Counted from the stretch's first letter, positions 1 through 6,211 are shown. The stretch is DNA of 6,974 bases from Planctomycetota bacterium (GCA_023621895.1 JAMOAF010001101.1:1-6974); one strand, 5' to 3'. A program made the numbers and translations. The notes: generated from the letters alone by a model not told the origin.

Positions 1-659
1 ACCGGCCAAGCCGCGCGGATCACCGTCCAGGACTTCTTCCTGCGATTTCAAAACCTCGCGGGGATGACCGGCACGGCAGCCTCGTCGGCTCGGGAAATGC
101 GCAAGATCTATCGCTGCCACGTGATTGCAGTCCCCACGAACCGGCCTGTCATCCGGCAGCCGATGCCTTCCCGCGTGTTCGGCAATGAGCGGAGCAAATG
201 GAACGCCATCGTCGAGGAGGTGTGCCAGCTCCACGCCCAGGGGAGGCCCGTCCTGATCGGCACGCGGTCCATCGACAAGTCCGAGATACTCGCCCGGTTG
301 CTCGCCGAGCGGCGTGTCCCGCACAAGGTGCTCAACGCCCATCACGTCGAGATCGAAGCCGACATTGTCGCCGAGGCGGGGCAATTGGGCAAAGTCACCG
401 TGTCAACCAACATGGCCGGGCGGGGAACGACGAGCTCTTGATCGCCGGCCTCGGCCCGAAAAAGGGGCACAAGCTGGAGGACATGGGAAAAGACGCCGAC
501 GGGCATTTCGAGGGCTACGAGCGGCTGTTCAAGAAGGCGCAGAAAAAAGTCGAACAGAAGCATTTTCGCGACCGCAAGGCGCTGATGTACTTCGAGAAGC
601 AGCGGAAGAAAATGCAGCGGCAGATGGGCCAGGACCCGTATCTCGACACGCCCGGCTGA
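1..659 (+). pseudogene. Accessory SecA-like preprotein translocase ATPase, 3' part, broken by an internal deletion and frameshift
   Basis: SecA proteins are ATPases that drive unfolded proteins through the SecYEG channel. The reading frame enters from the left edge, so the N-terminal ATPase domain lies outside the window. Visible SecA hallmarks are ITVQDFF (19-39), LAGMTGTA (55-78), PTNRP (133-147), VLIGTRSIDKSE (250-285) and motif V TNMAGRGT (406-429). The frame then meets TGA at 439-441. From about 429 another frame continues as DELLIAGLGPKKG and a basic, helical C-terminus ending GQDPYLDTPG, stop 657-659. The expected segment after GRGT (Asp-Ile, then motif VI, QLxGRxGRxGD type) is absent, so I infer loss of about 60-70 codons, with a deleted length of 3n+1 bases. 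Without motif VI the ATPase should be dead even if the frame were restored. There is no CxCxSG...CC zinc motif, so this is an accessory SecA and not the housekeeping one. An assembly error is the alternative. Confidence 0.85.
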
Positions 660-675
660 CCGCTTGTGGAGCCGT

Positions 676-2151
676 CTACGGTGCGTTCTGTGCATCGGCG
701 AGGATCAGCCGCTCGGGAGACGGCCTGTTCCCGGCGGCCCCGGGCAGGGCTACCTCGCGGCGGTAGTTCTCCGCGCCGAGCACCACGCGCTGGTTTTCCT
801 CAATCCCGGCGATCACGACCACGTACTTCCCGTTTGTGCCGCCGAGGGTCACCTCCCGAGCCTGGAATCCCTTCTGGTCGTGGGTAATGCAATACTGCTT
901 CTCGCCATGCTTGAACACCGCCTGAAACGGGAGCATCAATTGATCGCGCCGCGTCTCGACCCGGATTCGCAGCTCGGCGCTTAAACCCGGACGCAGACTG
1001 ACTCCCGCCGCTTGGATGGTTTTCGGGTCGATGCTGATCTTTGCCGCGTACCGCTTGGCTTGCGAGCCCCACCATTCGTTGGGCGTGGGGAATTCATCAA
1101 TCACTTCCACCTTGCCCCGCAATTCCGCGCCGGGAAACGCCTCGAGCCGAATCCGCGCCTCGAGCCCGGGGCGGACTTGCACAACCTGGTCCTCGCGAAT
1201 CGAGGCGTAGACCTGCATCTCCTGGGAATTTGGCAGGCGAACCAGCGGGCGTTGCAGCCACACGGTCTGCCCCGGCTCGATCATGTGGCTGTGCCCGTCA
1301 TGATGCATATGGGCGAGGACGACCTGCCCGGCCAGCGGCGACGTGATTACGCATTTGCCGATCTGCTGCTCGATGTTCTCGAGCTCCTTGACCGTCAGCT
1401 CATGGACGTGCCGCCGCCACTTGACGCTCGCTTCCGCAACCGCCAGGTTGCTTTCCAGGGACTTGAGGCGTTTCTTGCTCGTGTAATTCTCGAGAACACT
1501 GAGTTTCGTCTCAGCCTTCTCCAGTTCAAGCTTCGCCTGCTCCGCCGCGTAGCTATCGGCTTCGAGCGACATCCGGGTCACAAATCCTCGGCGATACATC
1601 GACTGCGTCAAGGAAAGCGTCTGCTCGGAGCGGCGGAGCATCTCCCGAGCGCGGTCGAGGTCGGCGCCGAGGACTCCCTTCTCCTTCGGCAGCAAGCCGT
1701 CGATGTATTCCTGTAGCGTGAATCGGGTCGTCTCCAGCCAGTTCTCCGCCTGGGCCAGGGCCGCTTCGCTGGAATTGCATTGGATGATCTGCGCAATCCG
1801 CAATTGTTCGAGCGGAGCGGAATCGAGACGGACGAGAAAATCGCCGGGCTCGACGTAGGTTCCCTCCGGCACCACTTCGAGGATCGTCGTGCGGAAGAAG
1901 TCCCGCGCGCTGACCTCGCACCGCACCTCGACGTTGCTTGCGCATTCGATGGTGCCCTTCTCGACGATCTCGTGGACGAACGTGCCGCGATGCGGCAGGC
2001 AGGTCAGCGGCCCGTCTTGCACGGCCCCACCCCACCACTTCTCAAAAAAGGCCCAGCCGAACAGTGGGATGACAATCGAGAAAGACAAGGCCAAGAGCAC
2101 AAGCTGAGAGCCCGATCCTGGGCGTCGGACTGTGCACCGGTTGTGCGCCAT
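676..2151 (-). CDS. HlyD/RND-family membrane-fusion (periplasmic adaptor) protein
   Basis: This 491-residue protein should be anchored in the inner membrane and link an exporter to the outer parts of the envelope. Residues 16-35 form one membrane segment after a short basic N-terminus. Residues 55-112 look like the first lipoyl/barrel half (VPEGTYVEPGDFLVRLD is typical). Residues about 113-265 are a long charged helical hairpin, the adaptor coiled coil. ITSPLAGQVV (269-278) starts the second lipoyl half, followed by a beta-barrel (about 311-400, VRPGLEARIRLEAFPG) and a membrane-proximal region (LPFQAVFKHGEKQYC, about 407-421). A His-rich stretch at 281-290 interrupts the second lipoyl half. 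The start is the first ATG before the membrane segment; no strong ribosome-binding site is seen, so it is less certain. No transporter subunit lies in the window. The gene converges on the SecA-like remnant with only 16 bases between them. Substrate is unknown. Confidence 0.85.
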   Translation of the reverse strand: MAHNRCTVRRPGSGSQLVLLALSFSIVIPLFGWAFFEKWWGGAVQDGPLTCLPHRGTFVHEIVEKGTIECASNVEVRCEVSARDFFRTTILEVVPEGTYVEPGDFLVRLDSAPLEQLRIAQIIQCNSSEAALAQAENWLETTRFTLQEYIDGLLPKEKGVLGADLDRAREMLRRSEQTLSLTQSMYRRGFVTRMSLEADSYAAEQAKLELEKAETKLSVLENYTSKKRLKSLESNLAVAEASVKWRRHVHELTVKELENIEQQIGKCVITSPLAGQVVLAHMHHDGHSHMIEPGQTVWLQRPLVRLPNSQEMQVYASIREDQVVQVRPGLEARIRLEAFPGAELRGKVEVIDEFPTPNEWWGSQAKRYAAKISIDPKTIQAAGVSLRPGLSAELRIRVETRRDQLMLPFQAVFKHGEKQYCITHDQKGFQAREVTLGGTNGKYVVVIAGIEENQRVVLGAENYRREVALPGAAGNRPSPERLILADAQNAP

Positions 2152-2339
2152 CGCAGGTTAACCCTGTTCTTGCACCGAAAACGCGACAGATCGTCCCGTG
2201 GCCGTTCAGGAACAGAGGCCGATTGGCAGCGCTGCGGTCACGCCTCTATCCGTTGGCGTTTGAGACCGAACCGGACAGCAAACGTCTACGGACAGCCCGC
2301 TTGCCACCGCAAAACCATCCGGCGAAGCCTCAGTCTCCC

Positions 2340-2365
2340 GGAATCCATGTGGCCACCACGATTCC
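2340..2365. promoter_or_regulatory. 26-bp operator-like dyad upstream of the adaptor gene
   Basis: The sequence has GGAATC, three bases, the perfect 8-bp palindrome GTGGCCAC, three bases, then GATTCC. Both the inner palindrome and the outer arms share the same centre (between 2352 and 2353), so 10 of 13 base pairs are symmetrical. Such a concentric arrangement is typical of a binding site for a dimeric regulator. It lies about 190 bases upstream of the adaptor gene start, far for a simple repressor site but suitable for an activator or for a long leader. The regulator is unknown and a chance origin is not excluded. Confidence 0.35.
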
Positions 2366-2532
2366 ACCAGATCTTCGGTTCTTCTAGGGGTGGCGGTGTT
2401 GCGCGGATGAAAGGCGGGGTCCCAAGGCGATTACGCTTTGCAGACTTCACATCCGCCGCACCACCGTTTCAGTTTTCAGGCGGGATACGAAAGGAATGTT
2501 GCCCCCTATGATAGCGTGAAGTCGTCAGAATT

Positions 2533-2569
2533 CCAAACGTTTCTCCCGCTAAATCCGGAAATCGTTTGG
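2533..2569. repeat. Inverted repeat downstream of queG
   Basis: CCAAACG (2533-2539) is matched by CGTTTGG (2563-2569). The arms extend inward as TTTC against GAAA with one bulged T, giving an 11-bp stem around a roughly 14-base loop. It lies about 110 bases past the queG stop on the transcribed side. No T-run follows on either strand, so a standard intrinsic terminator is unlikely. It may be a transcript-end structure or a protein site. Confidence 0.35.
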
Positions 2570-2644
2570 ACAGAATCCGCAACCACCTACCCCCTGTTTT
2601 GCCCAGGCTGCCCCACCTGCTCGTCTGCTTCGGTATTCCCTCTT

Positions 2645-2680
2645 GGGGGGGTGTGGCTGGTGACGGCTGCGGCGCCCCCC
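2645..2680 (-). terminator. Candidate hairpin terminator at the queG stop codon
   Basis: Read on the minus strand, the last base of the queG TAG stop begins a run of six G, and about 23 bases later a run of seven C follows, so the transcript could fold into a G6/C6 stem directly at the stop codon. The stem is strong but the loop is large and no U-tract follows (the next bases are AAGAGGG). It is therefore a weak candidate for an intrinsic terminator and could instead protect the 3' end. Confidence 0.3.
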
Positions 2681-3816
2681 TAGCACGACCTCAGGGCCTG
2701 CCCGATTTCCTCGCCAACCGCGGGGTCTTTTTCGACCGCGAGCCGCTTGCGCAACTCGGCGGTCGCCCTGGCGGCCGCGGACTGGCCGAGAGCCCACGCG
2801 CACGCCCCGCGGACCAGCGCTTCCGCGTCGTTCAGCCCCAGAGTCAGGGCCGGGATCGCCGCCTCCGTTGGGCGATTGCCGAGCACGATCGCCGCGTTGC
2901 GGAGCAATCCGCGACGCTTGGCTCGCCACAGAGCCGTTTTCCTAAACCGCGAGCGAAAATCGGCGTCGCTCAGGGCAAATACCTCCGCCAGTTCGACCGA
3001 GGCTATCCCCCCCGCCGGCCGAAAAGCCTCATCTTGCGGGCAGCCCGCCGGTGGCGTGGGCAGCCGGCGATTCCAGGGGCAGACTTCCTGGCAGACATCG
3101 CACCCGAACCACCAAGGGCCGATCCGGGGGCGCAGCTCGCGAGGGACACTTCCCCGCAGTTCCACGGTCAGGTAGCTGATGCACTTGCGCGCGTCGAGCA
3201 CGGAGGGTTCAACCAGGGCGCCGGTCGGGCAGGCGTCGAGACACGCTCGGCACGCTCCGCAATGATTCTGCCCGTACGGCTGGCTGTACTCGAGCTGCTC
3301 GCTCGTCAGGAGAACAGAGAGGAACAGCCAACTGCCGCGATCTTCAGTCAACAGGAGCGTGTTCTTTCCGATCCATCCGAGCCCGGCAAGAACTGCCGCC
3401 TCGCGCTCCAACAACGGCGCCGTATCGACCACGCCGCGGACGGCCGCTTGAGGCGTCAATTCCCGGTGGTAATCGGCAAGTGCGCGCAACCGGCGGCGAA
3501 TTACCTCGTGGTAGTCGGCGCCCCAGGCGTAACGCGAGATGCGGCCACGGGTCTTGCGGGCAACCTCTGGCTCCAGGTTGCGATAGTCGGTCCCCAACAC
3601 GACCAGGCTCCTCGCTCCGTCGAGGACATGCCGCGGATGGCGATAGGCGTCCCGCCGGTCGACCATGTACTGCAACTGGCCGGCATACCCGGCATCGAGC
3701 CAGGCTTGCAGCCGGCCGAATCCGGCCGGTTCCACCGCCGCGCAGAACCCAACCGAGCAAAAACCGAGCTGGGTTGCTTTCTCGCGAAGCCGCTCTGTCA
3801 GATCGCTCCGATTCAT
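2680..3816 (-). CDS. queG: Epoxyqueuosine reductase QueG
   Basis: QueG catalyses the last step of queuosine synthesis, reducing epoxyqueuosine to queuosine in the wobble position of GUN tRNAs. It uses a cobalamin cofactor and two 4Fe-4S clusters in the cytoplasm. The 378-residue length fits the family. The expected catalytic Asp is D131 in VDTAPLLER, followed by GLGWIGKNTLL (145-155). The ferredoxin-like part has C186, C189, C192 and C196 (CGACRACLDACP), C212, then C239, C242 and C246 (CDVCQEVCP). This matches all eight family ligands: 186/189/192/246 for one cluster and 196/212/239/242 for the other. Residues about 302-376 form the C-terminal HEAT-like helices thought to bind tRNA. All key residues are present, so it should be active. 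The ATG at 3816 gives the usual N-terminus, though only a weak AAGG precedes it. No other queuosine gene is nearby; the gene is divergent from the lipoprotein gene. Confidence 0.95.
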   Translation of the reverse strand: MNRSDLTERLREKATQLGFCSVGFCAAVEPAGFGRLQAWLDAGYAGQLQYMVDRRDAYRHPRHVLDGARSLVVLGTDYRNLEPEVARKTRGRISRYAWGADYHEVIRRRLRALADYHRELTPQAAVRGVVDTAPLLEREAAVLAGLGWIGKNTLLLTEDRGSWLFLSVLLTSEQLEYSQPYGQNHCGACRACLDACPTGALVEPSVLDARKCISYLTVELRGSVPRELRPRIGPWWFGCDVCQEVCPWNRRLPTPPAGCPQDEAFRPAGGIASVELAEVFALSDADFRSRFRKTALWRAKRRGLLRNAAIVLGNRPTEAAIPALTLGLNDAEALVRGACAWALGQSAAARATAELRKRLAVEKDPAVGEEIGQALRSC

Positions 3817-3855
3817 GATTTCGTTGAAAAACCTTGCTGGGTAACTCGCAGTGGC

Positions 3856-3885
3856 TCGTCACCCGCTAGCTTGTCAGGTTAGAAT
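3856..3885 (+). promoter_or_regulatory. Possible promoter for the small lipoprotein gene
   Basis: TCGTCA (3856-3861) and TAGAAT (3880-3885) are separated by 18 bases and lie about 70 bases before the lipoprotein start, in the queG-lipoprotein divergent gap. The -10 match is four of six and the -35 match is moderate. This is a consensus guess only. Confidence 0.2.
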
Positions 3886-3955
3886 GATTGTGTCTATCCG
3901 GTTCACACGGGTATTCCCACGGGCATCAACGAAGATTCTGCGGAGATTCCTGTCG

Positions 3956-4186
3956 ATGCGACGACTGATCCATGGGTTGATTCTGCTTGCTTTGAGTGTC
4001 GCAACTGCTGGCTGTGGTCCCGAACTCAAAAAGGAAGACCTCGGGCAGATTCAGACAACACCCGAGCAATTGCCGGGCTATGGCAAGCCGTATCCACTCC
4101 CCAAGCCGCGATACGAGGCCCAAGAGGAGACAGGGGAGAAGACGGAGGAGACGTCCGGGCAGGGATCAAAGTCCACTCCCCCGTAA
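3956..4186 (+). CDS. Small hypothetical lipoprotein
   Basis: The encoded protein has 76 residues. It starts with a basic N-terminus (MRRLIHG), a hydrophobic core (about residues 8-18) and a lipobox-like ATAGC with the lipidated Cys at residue 20, so it is probably a membrane-anchored lipoprotein. The mature part is short, hydrophilic and charged, with a Pro-rich centre (PGYGKPYPLPKPR, about 44-56) and a Glu/Lys/Thr-rich, probably disordered tail. The -3 position of the lipobox is Thr instead of the usual Leu, which lowers certainty. I chose the ATG at 3956 because GGAG (3942-3945) stands 10 bases upstream and the signal sequence begins there; the open frame extends 35 codons further upstream, but that extension looks non-coding. 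No catalytic domain is visible and I do not recognise the family. The gene is divergent from queG. Confidence 0.65.
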   Translation: MRRLIHGLILLALSVATAGCGPELKKEDLGQIQTTPEQLPGYGKPYPLPKPRYEAQEETGEKTEETSGQGSKSTPP

Positions 4187-4478
4187 GCAAGAGTGGGAAA
4201 AAGTGGACCTTTGATTGGGAGCGCTGGGTCCTGGGATTCGTGCCTTGAATCTTGGGTTTTGAACCTTGGTGGGAGTGTTTCCGGACGGGCTTGGGTCCGG
4301 CCGTGCGGTGCGGCAGCCCGGCGGTGGATGGACGGCTAGTCCCCCTATTGGGTGAACGAAGCCTGATTTCTTTCTTTTTTCATTGCATTGCATGTCATCT
4401 TGATTAGCCTGGATATTGCGGGACATCTTCATGCAATTTGGCCGGCTCTGTTCGCCGCACATCCAGGAGCGACTCCCA
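4187..4478. other. Gene-free region before the secreted Tyr/Pro-rich protein gene
   Basis: No gene is seen in these 292 bases. They contain an imperfect direct repeat, TTGAATCTTGG (4245-4255) and TTGAACCTTGG (4259-4269), which match at 10 of 11 bases. There is a hairpin CCGGAC/GTCCGG (4281-4286, 4295-4300), a pyrimidine-rich run at about 4369-4380, and an inverted repeat in the leader of the next gene. The hairpin is not followed by a T-run, so I do not call it a terminator. Confidence 0.55.
4387..4437. repeat. Inverted repeat ATTGCATG/CATGCAAT in the leader of the secreted protein gene
   Basis: ATTGCATG (4387-4394) and CATGCAAT (4430-4437) are perfect 8-bp inverted arms separated by 35 bases. 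A weak promoter-like pair, TTGCAT (4388-4393) and GATATT (4412-4417) with 18 bases between, lies within it, so the arms would flank the -10 region. They could be a pair of operator half-sites or a leader hairpin. By length alone such a repeat can occur by chance. Confidence 0.3.
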
Positions 4479-4904
4479 ATGATCAAGAAGCTCAGCACCC
4501 TGCTTGCCGTCGCTGTGACCGTTGCACTGCTTTCCACCGCCAGCTCGGCTTGGGCCCAGGGAATCGGCTGCCATTATTGGTCCTACCCCTACTCGGCCGA
4601 TCTGACGCCCCTGTATAGCGTGGGCGCCATTCCCGCGCCCCCGTACTTCGCCCTCCACCCACCGGTTTACTACAGTACGCCGGTCCCCCGCGCCTATGGT
4701 TACGGCCCGTGGGCCTACCCCCCTTACGTCACCACTCCGGAAGTCGCTGAGCCGCAACCGCAGACGATTGAGAACAAATTTGTTCCCAAGCCGGCGAAAC
4801 AAGAGGCTGGGGCCCTGAAAACGGCGATCGCGCCGCTTCGGGTGGCCAACCCCTTTGTGCTTCCGGACGATCGGCGAGCCGAGACGGCGCTGGCGACCCG
4901 CTGA
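4479..4904 (+). CDS. Small secreted Tyr/Pro-rich protein of unknown function (planctomycete type)
   Basis: The protein has 141 residues. Residues 1-26 are a clear signal peptide: basic MIKK, a hydrophobic core, and the cleavage motif SSAWA before Gln27. The mature N-terminal half is rich in Tyr, Pro and aromatic residues, with HYWSYPYS and ALHPPVYYS followed by PRAYGYGPWAYPP (about residues 60-87). It has one Cys (C31). The second half is hydrophilic, with NKFVPKPAKQ and a later NPFVLP. The start at 4479 is set by AGGAG (4465-4469), nine bases upstream, and by the signal peptide; the frame is open further upstream but has no such features. I recall similar short exported proteins with the HPPVYYS/YGYxPxAYPP pattern in planctomycetes, but no function is established. 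An envelope or surface role is an inference. Confidence 0.8.
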   Translation: MIKKLSTLLAVAVTVALLSTASSAWAQGIGCHYWSYPYSADLTPLYSVGAIPAPPYFALHPPVYYSTPVPRAYGYGPWAYPPYVTTPEVAEPQPQTIENKFVPKPAKQEAGALKTAIAPLRVANPFVLPDDRRAETALATR

Positions 4905-4938
4905 TCCGCGTCTGGACCTCCATCCCCCCTTGTTCTGG

Positions 4939-4973
4939 CCGATCGTTTTGGGGAAGATACTTGGTTTGATCGG
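4939..4973. repeat. Short inverted repeat in the tpiA leader
   Basis: CCGATC (4939-4944) is matched by GATCGG (4968-4973), 23 bases apart, 40-74 bases before the tpiA start. It could be an operator or a leader stem. The arms are only six bases long and a chance match is quite possible. Confidence 0.2.
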
Positions 4974-5012
4974 TGAGAGCAAACCCAAGACAAGGTGGGA
5001 GTGGTGCCTACG

Positions 5013-5771
5013 ATGCGACGTCCGTTTATTGCCGGCAACTGGAAGATGAACCTGAACCTGGCCTCATCCGTCGCCCTCGTCGAAAAACTGATCGAGGGGT
5101 TGTCGGAAGTGGACGGAGTGGAAGTCGCCGTTTGCCCGCCGAGTGTCTATCTCCATGCCGTCTGCCAGGCCGCGGCGGGGTCGGTCGTTGGGGTCGGGGC
5201 CCAGAACGTCTACCACGAGTCCAAGGGCGCGTTCACCGGTGAACTGAGTCCGGCGATGCTCAAGGACGTGGGCTGCCGCTACGTGATCCTCGGCCATAGC
5301 GAACGCCGCAATATCCTGGGCGAGTCGAGCGAGGAGGTGAACAAGAAGGTCGAGGCTGCCTTGGCGGCGGACTTGACGCCGATCGTGTGCGTGGGCGAAC
5401 TGTTGGCGGAACGCAAGGCGGGCCGCACGCACGATGTCGTTCGGCGCCAATTCGACGGTTCGCTCTCGGGCCTGTCGGCGGAGCAGATGATCCGCGTGGT
5501 GATCGCCTACGAACCGGTGTGGGCGATCGGCACCGGAGAAGTGGCTACGCCGCAGCAGGCCGAGGAGGTCCATCTCGGCCTTCGCCGATTGCTCGAAAGC
5601 CGGTACAATAAACAGGTTGCTGAAGCGGTGCGGATTCAATACGGCGGCAGCGTGAAGCCCGACAACGCGGCCGAGTTGCTTGCCCAGCCAAACATCGACG
5701 GTGCGCTGGTCGGCGGAGCGAGTCTCGAAGCCGAGCCGTTTTTGGGCATCATCGCGGGCGCGAAGAAATAG
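5013..5771 (+). CDS. tpiA: Triose-phosphate isomerase
   Basis: This cytoplasmic glycolytic enzyme interconverts dihydroxyacetone phosphate and glyceraldehyde 3-phosphate. The 252 residues match the usual single-domain TIM-barrel length. Catalytic and binding residues are all present: N9 and K11 (GNWKMN), H95 (GHSER), E167 (AYEPVWAIGTG, which also begins the flexible loop 6), the YGGSV motif at 210-214, and the phosphate-binding GG at 234-235. I chose the ATG at 5013 because the protein then begins MRRPFIAGNWKMN as in the family, with GGGAG (4997-5001) 11 bases upstream. An in-frame GTG at 4995 would add six residues but overlaps that ribosome-binding site. secG follows after 25 bases, so the two are probably co-transcribed. 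Nothing suggests loss of activity. Confidence 0.97.
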   Translation: MRRPFIAGNWKMNLNLASSVALVEKLIEGLSEVDGVEVAVCPPSVYLHAVCQAAAGSVVGVGAQNVYHESKGAFTGELSPAMLKDVGCRYVILGHSERRNILGESSEEVNKKVEAALAADLTPIVCVGELLAERKAGRTHDVVRRQFDGSLSGLSAEQMIRVVIAYEPVWAIGTGEVATPQQAEEVHLGLRRLLESRYNKQVAEAVRIQYGGSVKPDNAAELLAQPNIDGALVGGASLEAEPFLGIIAGAKK

Positions 5772-5796
5772 CCATCGATTGAAGGTGGAATGATCC

Positions 5797-6156
5797 ATGT
5801 GGAACATGTTGCTGATGGTGGTGATGTTCGTGGCAGCCGTGGTTCTGATCCTGCTGGTGCTTGTCCAGCGAGGCAAGGGGGGCGGTTTGGCTGGCGCTCT
5901 CGGGGGCATGGGCGGCCAGAGTGCCTTCGGTACGAAGGCGGGCGACACATTTACCAAGATCACAATCGGCGTGGCGACGTTCTGGATTCTCCTCTGCGTC
6001 GTGAGCGTGGGCGCGCTGCGGCACAGGACGGCGGGCAAATTGGACGTTGCCGCGCCGACTCAGGCGCCGGCGGCGCCCAGCCAAGACGCCGGTTCCCCGG
6101 CCGGCGGCCCCCCCGCTGCGCCCGCGGCCCCGGCCGGTGAAGCGCCGGCGAAGTGA
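5797..6156 (+). CDS. secG: Protein-export membrane protein SecG
   Basis: SecG is the small non-essential subunit of the SecYEG translocon in the inner membrane and assists the SecA motor. The 119-residue protein has two membrane segments (about 3-23 and 56-74). They are joined by the family loop VLVQRGKGGGLAGALGG...QSAFGTKAGDTFTK, where the conserved LVQxGKGGGL and FGTKAGD patterns are clear. The C-terminal part from about residue 81 is an extra low-complexity tail, mostly Ala, Pro and Gly, giving a protein somewhat longer than the usual 75-110 residues. The ATG at 5797 follows a GAAGGTGGA ribosome-binding site (5781-5789). The gene lies 25 bases after tpiA and before yicC, an order that I recall as common in planctomycetes. 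It should work with the housekeeping SecA, not the broken SecA-like gene in this window. Confidence 0.93.
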   Translation: MWNMLLMVVMFVAAVVLILLVLVQRGKGGGLAGALGGMGGQSAFGTKAGDTFTKITIGVATFWILLCVVSVGALRHRTAGKLDVAAPTQAPAAPSQDAGSPAGGPPAAPAAPAGEAPAK

Positions 6157-6211
6157 TCGCTTGCCCGTGGCGGCTCATGACTTGAGCGAAAATGGCGATG
6201 TTTCGTTGTTG

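Larger units (their letters stand above)
2152..2679. other. Gene-free region between queG and the adaptor gene
   Basis: I find no believable gene here. The longest open frames lack family features or ribosome-binding sites and extend as shadows into neighbouring genes. No tRNA T-arm consensus was found on either strand. The stretch carries the 3' end of the queG transcript and must carry the adaptor gene's promoter, but I could not identify a convincing -35/-10 pair. It does hold several inverted repeats, listed separately: a dyad at 2340-2365, a pair of 7-base arms at 2403-2456, a longer pair at 2533-2569, and a G/C hairpin at 2645-2680. Confidence 0.6.

Noticed and set aside
653..674. Short hairpin CGGCT/AGCCG across the convergent gene ends as a two-way terminator
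   Set aside because: The stem has only five pairs and there is no T-run on either strand.
1780..2511. A 243-codon plus-strand open frame running from the adaptor gene into the gene-free region
   Set aside because: Its first half is antisense to the adaptor gene and the rest is Arg-rich with no motif or ribosome-binding site.
2152..2679. Search for a tRNA, small RNA gene or mobile-element remnant
   Set aside because: No T-arm or acceptor pairing, no transposase-like frame and no terminal repeats with a target duplication were seen.
2438..2683. An 81-codon plus-strand frame in the queG-adaptor gap
   Set aside because: No ribosome-binding site, no signal or domain, and it ends in the queG hairpin region; its length is expected by chance.
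2566..3882. A 438-codon open frame on the plus strand across queG
   Set aside because: It lies antisense to queG, whose catalytic Asp and all eight cluster Cys are intact; the antisense frame is Arg/Pro/Gln-rich with no domain. This is the usual shadow in GC-rich DNA.
4281..4300. CCGGAC/GTCCGG hairpin as the terminator of the lipoprotein gene
   Set aside because: Six pairs, about 95 bases after the stop and followed by GC-rich sequence; the T-rich run lies some 70 bases further on and is not joined to a good stem.
5064..6038. A 324-codon minus-strand open frame over tpiA and secG
   Set aside because: It is antisense to two clear genes, has a composition typical of reverse-frame translation and no family motif.
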